Shown: positions 1 to 9,567, numbered from the stretch's first letter. The stretch: 64,000 nucleotides of DNA from Mesorhizobium sp. (GCA_004020645.1 SAQL01000007.1:62001-126000), one strand, 5' to 3'. Notes: a model not told the origin generated them from the sequence alone. Program-made: numbers and translations.

Positions 1-628
1 TCTGCCAGTTGCCGATGGTGAGAAACCCGCCGACCAGCAGCGTGCCGATGGTTTGCCAGGCAACCAACGAGGTGTCGCTGGTGCCACGCAACCGCCGGTT
101 GAGGATGATGGCGAAGGCGAATGAAATGCTTCCGGCCAGCGCGAAGGTCGAGGACAGCGAAAACGCGGCCGAGGACGGTTTGAGCATGATCAGCACGCCG
201 CAGAAGCCGACCAGGATCGCCATCCAGCGGCGCCAGCCGACCTTTTCACCGAGCAACAGATGGGACAGCGCCGCCACGTAGATCGGTCCGGCCATGTAGA
301 AGCTCATGACGTCGGCGAGCGGCAGGTAGACGACGGCGGCATAGAACAGCGCCGTGTCGAGCGTGGTCATGACGACGCGCAAGACCTGCAGTTCTAGGCG
401 CTCCATGCGGAACAGCTTGGCCGCGCCTTGACGCGCGATCATCGGGCCGAGCACGAAAAAGGCGCCGATGGAACGGATCAGCACGACCTGGCCGACGGAA
501 AAGCTGGCGACCAGCCATTTGCCCATCGCATCGTTCAACGCAAACAGGAAGTCGCCGGCCAGCATCAGCAGAATGCCGGCCAAAAGCACGTTCCTGATCG
601 TCGAATTCTGCGCTGGCGGCTGTGCCAT
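1..628 (-). CDS. EamA/DMT-family permease, C-terminal part missing at window edge
   Basis: Reading the minus strand from the ATG at 628 gives an open frame of about 209 residues that runs off the left edge. The N-terminus reads MAQPPAQNSTIRNVLLAG, followed by alternating hydrophobic segments and short basic loops. The stretch around residues 100-140 (LADVMSFYMAGPIYVAALSH, then LLLGEKVGWRRW) is typical of the first EamA repeat: a helix pair followed by LxGEKxxxRRW. These are inner-membrane drug/metabolite exporters of about 300 residues with ten helices, so roughly a third is missing. The start is supported by GGAGGA at 641-646 on the minus strand. The substrate cannot be read from sequence. 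Confidence 0.85.
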   Translation of the reverse strand, partial: MAQPPAQNSTIRNVLLAGILLMLAGDFLFALNDAMGKWLVASFSVGQVVLIRSIGAFFVLGPMIARQGAAKLFRMERLELQVLRVVMTTLDTALFYAAVVYLPLADVMSFYMAGPIYVAALSHLLLGEKVGWRRWMAILVGFCGVLIMLKPSSAAFSLSSTFALAGSISFAFAIILNRRLRGTSDTSLVAWQTIGTLLVGGFLTIGNWQ

Positions 629-768
629 GCCGATGTCGCTTCCTCCCGCATGAAAGCTCGGTAAGCAGCGTCGTAGACGCAAGCAGCCGCTTTGACGAGC
701 GGAAAACGGAAAGCCGGCCAGACCAGGGGCCGGAAATCGGCTGGGCCTGTACGGAAGATCGGAACGGC

Positions 769-1023
769 TTACTTTGGCCGTGACCGAATGATGACCGGAC
801 GATAGATCACCGGCCGGTCCCAGGGATCGAAAACCGACGCACTTCTCAGCTCAGCGCGGCGCGCCAGATCGATGCGCTGCAGACATTCGGCGAAGGCATC
901 ATTTTTTCTGACGAAGCCGTAGGACCGGCATTTCGCCTCGTCCGCGGCACGACGGTCTTCGGCCGTCATGCAGCCTGCACAGGTCGCCGCCAACGCGACC
1001 ACCGTCGCCGTCTTGTACCACAT
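769..1023 (-). CDS. Small secreted protein, possibly a lipoprotein, unknown function
   Basis: This encodes 84 residues starting MWYKTATVVALAATCAGCMT: a short signal peptide ending in a lipobox-like CAGC. The mature part is charged and has further cysteines (AKCRSYGF and AECLQRIDLARRAEL), a pattern common in small rhizobial periplasmic proteins. I chose the ATG at 1023 because GAGGAGG lies just upstream. An in-frame start 20 codons earlier would put a charged segment ahead of the signal peptide. The residue at -3 of the lipobox is not the usual aliphatic one, so lipidation is uncertain and ordinary signal-peptidase cleavage is possible. I do not recognise the family and assign no function. Confidence 0.65.
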   Translation of the reverse strand: MWYKTATVVALAATCAGCMTAEDRRAADEAKCRSYGFVRKNDAFAECLQRIDLARRAELRSASVFDPWDRPVIYRPVIIRSRPK

Positions 1024-1135
1024 GGTGGCCTCCTCGACATAAAAGTGGAGATTGATTGTAGACTTGCGGTCAGGACCTATCAATCTGATCGACGCGCGGC
1101 CTGATGCAGGCCCAACGTCCTATTGGGCCTGCCAA

Positions 1136-2428
1136 TTATTGGTCATGAAGTGGCGGGTGATGCCTGCGGTTCACCGTTTCCGGCCGTCCGGCGATCGAAA
1201 GCCGCGTTTCCTGCCTGGCCCGCTCGGCCACCACCTTGCCCCTGGCGATGACGCACAGGCGCTCGGGGCGCAGGCGCAAGGCCTCGACCGGATCGCCGGC
1301 ATCAAGGACGACGAGACTGGCGCGCTTGCCGACCGCCAGGCCGAGATGGTCGAGGCCCATGATGGCGGCGTTGACGTTGGTGACCATGTCGAAGCAGCGC
1401 GCCATGTCGGCCGGGCTCGACATCTGGGCGACGTGAAGGCCCATGAAGGCGACGTCGAGCATGTCGGCCGTGCCCAGCGAATACCAGGGGTCGAGCACGC
1501 AATCCTGGCCCCAGCCGACGCGGATGCCGTGGGCAAGCATTTCCTTGACCCGCGTCAGGCCGCGGCGTTTGGGGAATGTGTCGTGCCGGCCCTGCAGCAT
1601 GATGTTGATCAGCGGATTGGGGATCGCCGAGACGCCTGCCTCGGCGATCAGCGGCAACAGCTTCGAGACATAGTAATTGTCCATCGAGTGCATCGAAGTG
1701 AGATGCGAGCCGGCGACCCTGCCCTGCAGGCCGAGGCGTTGCGTCTCATAGGCCAGTTGTTCGATATGGCGCGACAGCGGATCGTCGGTCTCGTCGCAAT
1801 GCAGGTCGACCATCAGGCCGCGCTTTGCCGCGATTTCGCACAGTTCCGTCACCGAACGCGTGCCGTCGGCCATGGTGCGCTCGAAATGCGGAATGCCGCC
1901 GACGATGTCGACCCCCATGTCGAGCGCGCGGATGGTGTTATCGCGCGCCGTCGGCGAGCGATAGAACCCATCCTGCGGGAAGGCGACCAGTTGCAGGTCG
2001 ATATAGGGCGCGACCGTCTTCTTCACATCGAGCAGGGCTTCGACCGCCAGCAGCCTGATATCGCAGACATCGACATGGGTGCGGATGGCGAGCAGGCCCA
2101 TGGACACCGCCCAGTCGCAATAGGCGAGCGCACGCTCGCGCACCGCTTCGTGCGTCAACAGCGGCTTCAGCTCGCCCCACAGCGAAATGCCTTCCAGAAG
2201 CGTGCCCGACGCGTTGATGCGCGGGATGCCCAGGGAGAGCGTGGCGTCCATGTGAAAATGCGGATCGACGAAAGGCGGCGAGATCAGATTGCCATGGGCG
2301 TCGATCGCCGTGCCCGCGCTAACGTTCAGCTCCGGCTCGATGGCCGCGATCGTCTCGCCGATGATGCCGATATCGGCGATCGTGCCGTCGGGCAGGATGC
2401 CGCCGCGGACGATAAGGTCAAAATCCAT
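1136..2428 (-). CDS. Cytosine deaminase-like amidohydrolase (CodA type)
   Basis: This is a 430-residue metal-dependent hydrolase with a TIM-barrel amidohydrolase fold. Metal and catalytic residues expected from E. coli CodA are visible: HFH (H57, H59), HCDETDD (H210, E213), GSH (H242) and GQDCVLDPWYSLG (D309). The last motif closely resembles the GHDDVFDPWYPLG segment of CodA. The family deaminates cytosine to uracil in the cytoplasm for pyrimidine salvage; relatives act on isocytosine, creatinine-like rings or triazines. One difference from CodA, GQD in place of GHD, could change substrate preference. The ATG start has GAGGTGG about 9 bases upstream. No codB-like permease is adjacent, so the exact substrate is inferred only to the family level. 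Confidence 0.85.
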   Translation of the reverse strand: MDFDLIVRGGILPDGTIADIGIIGETIAAIEPELNVSAGTAIDAHGNLISPPFVDPHFHMDATLSLGIPRINASGTLLEGISLWGELKPLLTHEAVRERALAYCDWAVSMGLLAIRTHVDVCDIRLLAVEALLDVKKTVAPYIDLQLVAFPQDGFYRSPTARDNTIRALDMGVDIVGGIPHFERTMADGTRSVTELCEIAAKRGLMVDLHCDETDDPLSRHIEQLAYETQRLGLQGRVAGSHLTSMHSMDNYYVSKLLPLIAEAGVSAIPNPLINIMLQGRHDTFPKRRGLTRVKEMLAHGIRVGWGQDCVLDPWYSLGTADMLDVAFMGLHVAQMSSPADMARCFDMVTNVNAAIMGLDHLGLAVGKRASLVVLDAGDPVEALRLRPERLCVIARGKVVAERARQETRLSIAGRPETVNRRHHPPLHDQ

Positions 2429-2475
2429 CTAAAGCCACCTCGTTCAAAAAGCTGGAACCTTCAGCCGCGGCTCTC

Positions 2476-2650
2476 CCTTCTTCCCCTGTGGGAGAAGGTG
2501 GCCGCCCACGGGTCTTGCCTCCGGCAAGCCCGAGGACAGGCTCCGCGGCCGGATGAGGGATGCTCCAGCTTGGCACTGATGCACTCCGTCCAGCGCCCCA
2601 ACCGTCTTGGCGCTACGCGCCAATCCACCTTCTCCCACAAGGGGAGAAGG
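2476..2650. repeat. RIME-like palindromic intergenic element, copy 1
   Basis: Two hairpin-forming arms (2476-2498 and 2628-2650, consensus CCTTCTCCC, TTGTG or CACAA, GGGAGAAGG) face each other across a core of about 130 bases. The arms are inverted copies of each other, and each is itself a near palindrome. It fills the gap between the stop codons side of the deaminase gene and ilvD, and related copies lie at 5250-5385 and 17411-17530. It contains no gene. Confidence 0.8.
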
Positions 2651-2660
2651 AAAAGCGAAC

Positions 2661-4505
2661 CTACTCCGGCACATACCTTACCGCACCCTTGGCAGCACTG
2701 GTCGCCATGGACGCATAGGCGCGCAAGGCCATTGTCACCTTGCGCTTGCGCTTTTCCTCTGGCTTCCAGGCGGCGGCTCCCTTTGCCTCCATCGCGGCGC
2801 GGCGGGCGGCCAGTTCGGCGTCGTCGACGGCAAGCCGGATGGTGCGGTTCGGGATATCGATCTCGATCGTGTCGCCCTCATGCACCAGCCCGATCAGCCC
2901 GCCTTCCGCCGCCTCGGGAGAGGCATGGCCGATCGACAGGCCGGAGGTGCCGCCGGAAAAGCGGCCGTCGGTGACCAGCGCGCAGGCTTTGCCGAGGCCC
3001 TTCGACTTGAGGTAGCTGGTCGGATAGAGCATTTCCTGCATGCCGGGGCCGCCGCGCGGCCCTTCGTAGCGGATGACGACGACATCGCCGGCCTTGATCT
3101 CGTTGGACAGGATCGCCTTGACGCTGGCGTCCTGGCTTTCGAACACCCTGGCCGGGCCGGTGAATTTCAGGATGGATTCATCGACGCCCGCGGTTTTTAC
3201 GATGCAGCCGTCGAGCGCCAGATTGCCCTTGAGCACGGCAAGGCCGCCGTCCCTGGAAAAGGGATGCTCCGCCGAGCGGATAACGCCGGTTTCGCGGTTC
3301 GTGTCGAGATCGTCCCAGCGCCGGTCCTGGCTGAAGGCGACTTGCGTCGGCACGCCGCCCGGTGCGGCGAGGAAAAAATCGCGAACATTCTGGCTTGACG
3401 TGCGCGATATATCCCAATGGTCGAGCGCTTCGCCGAGGGTCCGCGTATGTACGGTCGGCAGGTCGCGGTTGATCAGTCCGGCGCTATCGAGCTGGCCGAG
3501 GATCGCCATGATGCCGCCAGCGCGGTGGACGTCCTCCATGTGGACGTCGGCCTTGGCCGGAGCCACCTTGCACAACACCGGAACGCGCCGCGACAGCCGG
3601 TCGATGTCCTCCATGGTGAAGTCGACCTCGCCCTCATGCGCGGCAGCTAGGATGTGCAGCACGGTGTTGGTCGAGCCGCCCATGGCAATGTCGAGCGTCA
3701 TGGCGTTCTCGAAAGCGCCCTTCGAGGCGATGCTGCGCGGCAGAGCGGTGTCGTCGTCCTGCTCGTAGTGGCGCTGGGCGAGATCGACGATCAGATGGCC
3801 GGCCTCGACGAACAGCCGCTTGCGGTCGGCATGGGTGGCCAGCGTCGAACCGTTGCCGGGCAGCGAAAGGCCAAGCGCCTCGGTCAGGCAATTCATCGAA
3901 TTGGCGGTGAACATGCCCGAGCAGGAGCCGCAGGTCGGGCAAGCCGAGCGCTCGATGGTCTTGACGTCCTCGTCGGAGATCTTGTCATCGGCGGCAGCGA
4001 CCATGGCGTCGACCAGATCGAGCGCCTGCGTCTTGCCGGCAAGCACCACCTTGCCGGCTTCCATCGGCCCGCCCGAGACGAAGACCGTCGGGATGTTGAG
4101 GCGCAGCGACGCCATCAGCATGCCCGGCGTGATCTTGTCGCAATTGGAGATGCAGACCATGGCGTCGGCGCAGTGGGCGTTGACCATATACTCGACCGAG
4201 TCGGCAATCAGCTCGCGTGACGGCAGCGAATAGAGCATGCCGTCATGACCCATGGCGATGCCGTCGTCGACAGCGATGGTGTTGAACTCCTTGGCCACGC
4301 CGCCGGCCTTCTCGATCTCGCGGGCGACCAACTGGCCGAGATCCTTGAGATGGACGTGGCCCGGAACGAACTGGGTGAAGGAATTGACGACAGCGATGAT
4401 TGGCTTGCCGAAATCGGAATCCTTCATGCCGGTGGCGCGCCACAGGCCGCGGGCGCCGGCCATGTTGCGGCCATGGGTGGTGGTGCGGGAGCGATAGGCA
4501 GGCAT
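2661..4505 (-). CDS. ilvD: Dihydroxy-acid dehydratase
   Basis: This 614-residue protein is collinear with E. coli IlvD over its whole length, including [17 protein letters not shown] and [17 protein letters not shown] near the N-terminus. It dehydrates 2,3-dihydroxy-3-methylbutanoate and its pentanoate homologue to the 2-keto acids of the valine and isoleucine pathways. Cluster-ligand cysteines are present at C122 ([10 protein letters not shown]) and in the [10 protein letters not shown] segment at 188-197. No cysteine occurs at the position near residue 49 that marks the [2Fe-2S] subgroup, so I infer the oxygen-labile [4Fe-4S] type. [13 protein letters not shown] and [16 protein letters not shown] are family signatures. 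It stands alone between repeat elements, with no ilv neighbours. Confidence 0.97.
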   Translation of the reverse strand: MPAYRSRTTTHGRNMAGARGLWRATGMKDSDFGKPIIAVVNSFTQFVPGHVHLKDLGQLVAREIEKAGGVAKEFNTIAVDDGIAMGHDGMLYSLPSRELIADSVEYMVNAHCADAMVCISNCDKITPGMLMASLRLNIPTVFVSGGPMEAGKVVLAGKTQALDLVDAMVAAADDKISDEDVKTIERSACPTCGSCSGMFTANSMNCLTEALGLSLPGNGSTLATHADRKRLFVEAGHLIVDLAQRHYEQDDDTALPRSIASKGAFENAMTLDIAMGGSTNTVLHILAAAHEGEVDFTMEDIDRLSRRVPVLCKVAPAKADVHMEDVHRAGGIMAILGQLDSAGLINRDLPTVHTRTLGEALDHWDISRTSSQNVRDFFLAAPGGVPTQVAFSQDRRWDDLDTNRETGVIRSAEHPFSRDGGLAVLKGNLALDGCIVKTAGVDESILKFTGPARVFESQDASVKAILSNEIKAGDVVVIRYEGPRGGPGMQEMLYPTSYLKSKGLGKACALVTDGRFSGGTSGLSIGHASPEAAEGGLIGLVHEGDTIEIDIPNRTIRLAVDDAELAARRAAMEAKGAAAWKPEEKRKRKVTMALRAYASMATSAAKGAVRYVPE

Positions 4506-4758
4506 GAATTTTCCTTGACTGGCCGGCGGCGCTCGATGGGAGCGCGGCGGCGCTGAATTCGACCGCAGGCGTTATAGACGCCGACGCCTGGTCTGGCCAC
4601 AATTTTGCGCCGTGCCAGATTCTTTCGAAAATTTCGATGCCACTGTCGGATTGCGTGCCGAGCAGCCGTCCTTGGGCAGACGGCAAGAGGATGGCAGCAT
4701 TCTCTGAGCCAGCCGTTTCACCGTGATAGCAACCGAAAACAGCCCGAGGAGCAAGCAA

Positions 4759-5235
4759 ATGCAGAAGATCACCCCCTGCCTGTGGTTCAACGACCAGGCC
4801 GAGGAGGCCATGAACCACTACATCTCCATCTTCAAGAACTCGAAGGTGCTGAGCGTGATGCGCTGGCCCAAGGGCAGCGGCGACAATGAGGGCAAGGTGC
4901 TGGTGACCTATTTCGAGCTCGACGGCGTGCAGTTCCAGGCGCTCAACGGCGGGCCGCAATTCAAGTTCACCGAGGCAGTCTCGCTCTCCATCGACTGCAA
5001 GACGCAGGAGGAGGTCGACTATTTCTGGGACAGGCTCATCGAGGGCGGTGGCGAGCCCAGCCAGTGCAGCTGGCTGAAGGACAAATTCGGCGTCTCCTGG
5101 CAGGTCGTGCCGGAGCAATTGCCGAGGCTGCTGCAGGACCCCGACACGGAAAAGGCCGGTCGTGTCATGCAGGCGATGATGCAAATGACCAAGATCGACA
5201 TCGCCAAGATCGAAGAGGCAGCCAGGGGTGAGTGA
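4759..5235 (+). CDS. VOC-superfamily protein (PhnB/3-demethylubiquinone methyltransferase-like fold)
   Basis: This 158-residue protein begins MQKITPCLWFNDQAEEAMNH, the signature of the PhnB-like branch of the vicinal oxygen chelate superfamily. Two beta-alpha-beta-beta-beta modules can be traced, with the characteristic DGVQFQALNGG and a late GVSWQVVPEQLPRLLQD. Pfam groups such proteins under a 3-demethylubiquinone-9 3-methyltransferase name, but a methyltransferase role is not supported: there is no S-adenosylmethionine motif. Typical length is 150-165 residues. The start at 4759 is preceded by GAGGAG; an upstream in-frame ATG at 4723 has no such site and would add 12 unconserved residues. 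It is monocistronic and divergent from ilvD. The biochemical role is unknown. Confidence 0.85.
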   Translation: MQKITPCLWFNDQAEEAMNHYISIFKNSKVLSVMRWPKGSGDNEGKVLVTYFELDGVQFQALNGGPQFKFTEAVSLSIDCKTQEEVDYFWDRLIEGGGEPSQCSWLKDKFGVSWQVVPEQLPRLLQDPDTEKAGRVMQAMMQMTKIDIAKIEEAARGE

Positions 5236-5249
5236 GCCGTCCGATCTTG

Positions 5250-5385
5250 CCTTCTCCCCTTGTGGGAGAAGGTGGATCGGCGCGCAGCGCCGAGACGGGT
5301 GTTGGACAGAATGAGGCGTCGGTGTTTCCTGGAACACCCCTCATCCGTCGCCTTCGGCGACACCTTCTCCCACAAGGGGAGAAGG
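5250..5385. repeat. RIME-like palindromic intergenic element, copy 2
   Basis: The inverted arms are at 5250-5272 and 5363-5385, each near-palindromic (CCTTCTCCCCTTGTGGGAG and its reverse). The core includes ATGAGGCGTCGG and GGAACACCCCTCATCCG, shared almost base for base with the copy at 17411-17530. It lies between the convergent VOC gene and prfC, where it may fold in the mRNA ends and act as a bidirectional terminator; that role is inferred. Confidence 0.8.
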
Positions 5386-5395
5386 CGAAGAGTGC

Positions 5396-7003
5396 TCAGG
5401 CCGCCTTGTCGCGGACCTGATAATCCTTGACCGCGGCGAAGCGGATCGCCTTCCAGCGCTCGGCCTCGTAATTGAGCGAAAAGGCGTGCTGGGCCAGGAA
5501 CACAGGATCGTTGTCGAGGTCGCGGGCAATGTCGCCGCGATGCGCCTCGATGAAGCGATGCATCTCGGCCTTGTCGCCGGCCGATATCCAGCGACAGACG
5601 GAAAAGCGCGACATCTCGAAATCGACGGGCAGCGTGTACTCGATGCTCAGCCGCTCCTTCAGCACGTCGAGCTGCAGCGCGCCGACAACGCCGACGATGG
5701 CCGGCGAACCGTCCTCCGGCGAAAACAATTGCACGACGCCTTCCTCGGCCATCTGGTGCAGCGCCTCCTTCAGCTTCTTGGCCTTCATCGCATCGCCGAG
5801 GCGGACGCGGCGCAGGATTTCCGGCGCGAAATTCGGCACGCCGCGGAACAGGATCTCCTCGCCCTCGGTCAGCGTGTCGCCGATGCGCAGCGTGCCGTGG
5901 TTGGGGATGCCGACGACGTCGCCGGCAAAGGCCTCGTCGGCGGTGACGCGGGTGCGGGCGAAGAAGAATTGCGGCGCCGACAGGCTCATCGGCTTTCCCG
6001 TGCGCACCAGTTTCGCTTTCATGCCGCGCTCGAGCTTGCCCGAGCAGACGCGGACGAAGGCGATGCGGTCGCGGTGGTTGGGATCCATGTTGGCCTGGAT
6101 CTTGAAGACGAACGAGGTCATCTTGTCCTCGGTCGCCTCGACCTTGCGGGTGTCGGCCTCCTGCGCGCGCGGCGGCGGCCCGTAGGCGCCAAGCGCCTCG
6201 ATCAGGTCGCGCACGCCGTAATTGCGCAATGCCGAACCGAAATAGACCGGCGTCAGATGGCCCTCGCGAAACGCGTCGATGTCGAGCGGACGGCAGGCTT
6301 CGCGCGCCAGCTCGAGCTCCTCGATGAAGGCTTCGCGCTCGTTCTCCGGCAGCAGGCCGGCGACGCGGTTGGAATCGGGACCATTGACCGGCGTGCGCTC
6401 CTTCTCCGCGTCGCCCTTTCGCACGGCGTTCAACGCCAGATGATAGGTGCCGGAAAAAGTTTTGCCGCGGCCGATCGGCCAGGTGATCGGTGCGGTGTCC
6501 AGTGCCAGCTTCTGTTCGATCTCGTCGAGGATCTCGAACGGGTCGCGGCTTTCGCGGTCCATCTTGTTGACGAAAGTGATGATCGGGATGTCGCGCAGCC
6601 GGCAGACCTCGAACAGCTTCAGCGTGCGCGGCTCGATGCCCTTGGCGGCATCGATGACCATGACCGCCGCGTCGACCGCCGACAGCGTGCGATAGGTATC
6701 GTCGGCAAAATCCTCGTGGCCGGGCGTGTCGAGCAAATTGAAGACATTGTCCTCATACTCGAAGGTCATCACCGAGGTGACGACCGAAATGCCGCGCTCG
6801 CGCTCGATCTTCATCCAGTCCGACCGGGTCTGGATGCGATCCTTCTTGGCCTTGACCTCGCCGGCAAGCTGGATAGCGCCGCCGAACAGCAGCAGCTTTT
6901 CGGTCAGGGTCGTCTTGCCGGCGTCCGGATGCGCGATGATCGCGAAAGTGCGGCGGCGCGCCACCGCGTTCGTGATGTCTTCAGCCAATTTATGGAATCC
7001 CAT
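5396..7003 (-). CDS. prfC: Peptide chain release factor 3 (RF3)
   Basis: This 535-residue translational GTPase carries AHPDAGKTTLTEKLL (P-loop), the switch I region RGISVVTSVMTFEY, DTPGHEDFADDTYRTL (G3) and FVNKMDRESRDP (G4). It is followed by an EF-Tu domain-2-like barrel and the RF3 C-terminal domain (GVVGALQLDVLKERLSIEY). The RG-I-S-V-V-T-S-V order in switch I and DTYRTL separate RF3 from EF-G and LepA. RF3 uses GTP to eject RF1 or RF2 from the ribosome after peptide release. Length matches the family (about 530). It is transcribed alone, divergent from the oxidoreductase at 7125. Confidence 0.96.
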   Translation of the reverse strand: MGFHKLAEDITNAVARRRTFAIIAHPDAGKTTLTEKLLLFGGAIQLAGEVKAKKDRIQTRSDWMKIERERGISVVTSVMTFEYEDNVFNLLDTPGHEDFADDTYRTLSAVDAAVMVIDAAKGIEPRTLKLFEVCRLRDIPIITFVNKMDRESRDPFEILDEIEQKLALDTAPITWPIGRGKTFSGTYHLALNAVRKGDAEKERTPVNGPDSNRVAGLLPENEREAFIEELELAREACRPLDIDAFREGHLTPVYFGSALRNYGVRDLIEALGAYGPPPRAQEADTRKVEATEDKMTSFVFKIQANMDPNHRDRIAFVRVCSGKLERGMKAKLVRTGKPMSLSAPQFFFARTRVTADEAFAGDVVGIPNHGTLRIGDTLTEGEEILFRGVPNFAPEILRRVRLGDAMKAKKLKEALHQMAEEGVVQLFSPEDGSPAIVGVVGALQLDVLKERLSIEYTLPVDFEMSRFSVCRWISAGDKAEMHRFIEAHRGDIARDLDNDPVFLAQHAFSLNYEAERWKAIRFAAVKDYQVRDKAA

Positions 7004-7124
7004 GTGGTGCGCGGGCTTCTAGCAGCGCTTTTGTGGCCTGTCGAACAATTTTGGGCGGTTACCCGGTCTTGAGATAGGGTTGCCGCAACGACATCAGAAG
7101 ACCCGATTCGACAAAGGACCGTCC

Positions 7125-8197
7125 ATGAGCGCAGCCAAGCAGGTCATCATCGTCGGCGCCGGCATCATCGGCGCGTCCATCGCCTGGCATCTGGCGAAGG
7201 CTGGCGCGAACGTGACGGTCATTGCCGACAGCGGCGCCGGCGGCGTCGCGACGCCGAATTCCTTTGCCTGGATCAATGCCAGCTGGAGTAATCCAGAGCC
7301 GTATTTCCGGCTGCGCACCCGTTCGATGACCGAATGGACGCGGCTTGCGCATGACGTGCCCGGCATTCCGTTGGAATGGTGCGGCGGCCTGTGCTGGGAC
7401 CTGCCGCCGGCCGAGTTGGAGGCCTACGCCGTCGAGCATTCTGCCTGGGGCTACGGCATCGAGCGCGTCGACCGCGTCGGAGCCGCACGTATAGAACCCA
7501 ATTTGACCGAGCTTCCCGATTTCGCCCTTCACATCGCTGAGGAGGGCGTGGCCGAGCCGGTCGCGGCCACGCAGACGCTGCTGGCCGACGCCGAGCGGCT
7601 TGGCGCGCGGGTGATGACCGGCACGACAGTCGCCGCGCTGATACTGACCAATGGCAGATTACCGGCGTGGATACGTCAGGCGGACGGATTGCCGCCGACG
7701 AGGTGGCGATCGCAGCCGGCGCCGGCTCTCCGGCAATTGCAGCGACGGCCGGGTTAAAACTGCCGATCGAGACGCCGCCCGGCCTGATCGTCCATTCACG
7801 CCCCTACGAAAAGCTGCTCAACGGCCTGGTGATCGGCGACCGGCTGCATATGCGCCAGACTGCCGAGGGCCGCATCATCGCCGGTTCGGATTTCGGCGGC
7901 GCCGATCCGGGCATGGATGCCGCAGCCACAGCCCGCGAGCTTTATGCGTCGATGAAAACCATGCTGCGCGGTGCCGACCGGCTGGAACTGGATTTTCACA
8001 CCGTCGGCTATCGGCCGACGCCGATCGACGGCTTTCCGATCATCGGACGGGCTCAAGGCGTGAGCGGCTTCTATGTCGCGGTCATGCATTCCGGCATCAC
8101 GCTGGCGCCTGCGGTCGGCCTGTTCGCCGCCCGGGAAATCCTCGACGACGCGCGCGATCCGCTGCTTGAGCCTTATGGGCTGGGACGGTTTACTTGA
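7125..8197 (+). pseudogene. FAD-dependent oxidoreductase (DAO/DadA family), disrupted by a -1 frameshift
   Basis: The N-terminal part (from ATG 7125, with AAAGGA upstream) has the dinucleotide-binding motif VIIVGAGIIGASIAWHLAKAG and reads open to about 7655. The downstream half continues in the frame one base back: ITGVDTSGGRIAADEVAIAAG, then DFHTVGYRPTPIDGFPIIGR and MHSGITLAPAVGLFAAREIL, the standard C-terminal FAD contacts of the DAO family. Joining the two halves restores a normal protein of about 357 residues. One missing base near 7651-7660 (AATGGCAGATTACC) explains the break. Members oxidise amino acids or glycine derivatives. Either it is a recent pseudogene or a base was missed in sequencing; the conserved reading on both sides means any lesion is young. 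Its 3' end overlaps the convergent amidase by 25 bases. Confidence 0.8.
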
Positions 8198-9567
8198 TAG
8201 GCGGGCGGGCGGCGAAAACCGCCGCTCAGCGGCGCCATCGCCTTGGCGATGCCAAGCAGCCGCGATTCGGACCAGCGACGGCCGACCAGCTGCAGGCCGA
8301 TTGGCAGGCCGTCGCGGTCCTGCCCGCAGGGCAGCGAAAGTGCCGGGTGGCCGCTATAGTTGAACACCGCGCCATAGGCCGGCAGCAACCAGTAGCTCTG
8401 CTCCCTGTCATCGACCTTGATTGGTGTTCCCGGCTCGCAATGCGGAAAGGCCGTGGTCATGGCGACGGGGCAAAGCAAGACATCGCAACCTTCGAAAAAC
8501 CGGTCCCAGGCAAGGATTGACTGGTCGCGGCGGGCGAGCGCCTCGAACCAGCGCGAGACCGGTGTCGGTTCTTCTTGCGGCTCCGGCTGCGCAGCCTCCA
8601 GCATCATGCCGATCAGCGCGCCGCCTTGCGTCAGATCGTCATGCAGGTCGAGCGTCGGCAGTCTTGCCTCCTCGACGGCTACCCCCGCAGACTTGAGTTG
8701 CTTGGCCAGACTTTCGACCGCGGCCCTGATCTCGCCGGCTACCGGAAAACCCGGAAAGGCCGGCGCGAAAGCGATGCGCAGGGTCTTGGGATCAACCTCC
8801 GGCGTGCCCTCGACGGGCACCGGCGCAAGATCGGTGTCGCTGCCATCCGGCCCTGCTATGATCCCCAGGATCAGCGCCAAATCTTCGACGTTGCGGGCCA
8901 GCGGACCGATACAGGACATCAGCCGCACGCTGCGCGGCGCACCGGCGGGATCGGGAAAGGCGCCGGCCAGGGAGACGCGATGCTCGGTCGGCTTGAGGCC
9001 GTAGACGCCGCAAAAGGCTGCAGGCAGGCGGATCGAATCCTGCATGTCGGTGCCGATCTCGAATGGTGTCATGCCGGCGCAAAGTGCTGCCGCCGCTCCC
9101 CCGCTGGAACCGCCGGCGGTGCGCGAGAGATCCCACGGATTATTGGTGCGGCCGAACAGCGGATTGTTCGATTGCCAGTCGCCCAGCATCGTTGCGACAT
9201 TTGTCTTGCCGACCAGCACGCCGCCGGCCGCCTTCAACCTGAGAACGACCGGGCTGTCCTTTCTCGCCACATAGTCGGCAAAGGGCGGGAAGCCAACCAT
9301 GGTCTTCATCCCCAGTGTTTCGTGCGTGTCCTTCAGCGTGAACGGCACACCGTGCAGCGGCCCGATAGCGTCGCCGCGCGCCTGGGCTTCGTCGGCTTTC
9401 TTCGCTCGAGCGCGAGCCCCTTCCCTGTCGAGCGTGACGACCGCGTTGACCGCCTCATTTTGCCGGTCGATCTCAGCCAAATGCGCGTCCAGCGCTTCCA
9501 CGGCGGAAATCTTGCGGTCGCGGATCGCGGCGGCGAGTTCGATAGTCGATGAAACGACGAGGTCCAT
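8173..9567 (-). CDS. Amidase-signature hydrolase with altered nucleophile loop
   Basis: This 464-residue amidase-signature enzyme hydrolyses C-N bonds of amides. Seen in order: LHGVPFTLKDTHET with the catalytic lysine (K79), TAGGSSGGAAAAL with the cis-serine (S154), and FEIGTDMQDSIRLPAAFCGVYG holding the expected nucleophile (S178), correctly spaced 24 residues after S154 as in fatty acid amide hydrolase. The two residues before the nucleophile, almost always Gly-Gly and part of the oxyanion hole, are Gln-Asp here, so activity may be changed. No GatB or GatC partner is near, and the C-terminus lacks GatA features. I chose ATG 9567, which has GGAG 8 bases upstream, over an in-frame TTG two codons earlier. 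Substrate unknown. Confidence 0.88.
   Translation of the reverse strand: MDLVVSSTIELAAAIRDRKISAVEALDAHLAEIDRQNEAVNAVVTLDREGARARAKKADEAQARGDAIGPLHGVPFTLKDTHETLGMKTMVGFPPFADYVARKDSPVVLRLKAAGGVLVGKTNVATMLGDWQSNNPLFGRTNNPWDLSRTAGGSSGGAAAALCAGMTPFEIGTDMQDSIRLPAAFCGVYGLKPTEHRVSLAGAFPDPAGAPRSVRLMSCIGPLARNVEDLALILGIIAGPDGSDTDLAPVPVEGTPEVDPKTLRIAFAPAFPGFPVAGEIRAAVESLAKQLKSAGVAVEEARLPTLDLHDDLTQGGALIGMMLEAAQPEPQEEPTPVSRWFEALARRDQSILAWDRFFEGCDVLLCPVAMTTAFPHCEPGTPIKVDDREQSYWLLPAYGAVFNYSGHPALSLPCGQDRDGLPIGLQLVGRRWSESRLLGIAKAMAPLSGGFRRPPAYQVNRPSP

Noticed and set aside
1052..2974. Long plus-strand open frame of 640 codons opposite the cytosine-deaminase-like gene
   Set aside because: Its translation is Arg/Asp/His-rich with no family resemblance and mirrors the minus-strand gene; it is a GC-rich shadow frame.
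4243..5337. 364-codon minus-strand frame spanning the ilvD start and the VOC gene
   Set aside because: It crosses a repeat element, overlaps two well-supported genes and has no coherent domain.
2476..5385. Possible CRISPR-like array from recurring hairpin sequences
   Set aside because: The copies are dispersed, inverted and kilobases apart rather than regularly spaced direct repeats, and no cas gene is present.
5486..7072. 528-codon plus-strand frame opposite prfC
   Set aside because: The minus strand has every RF3 motif; this frame gives low-complexity Asp/Arg/Gly/Val sequence.
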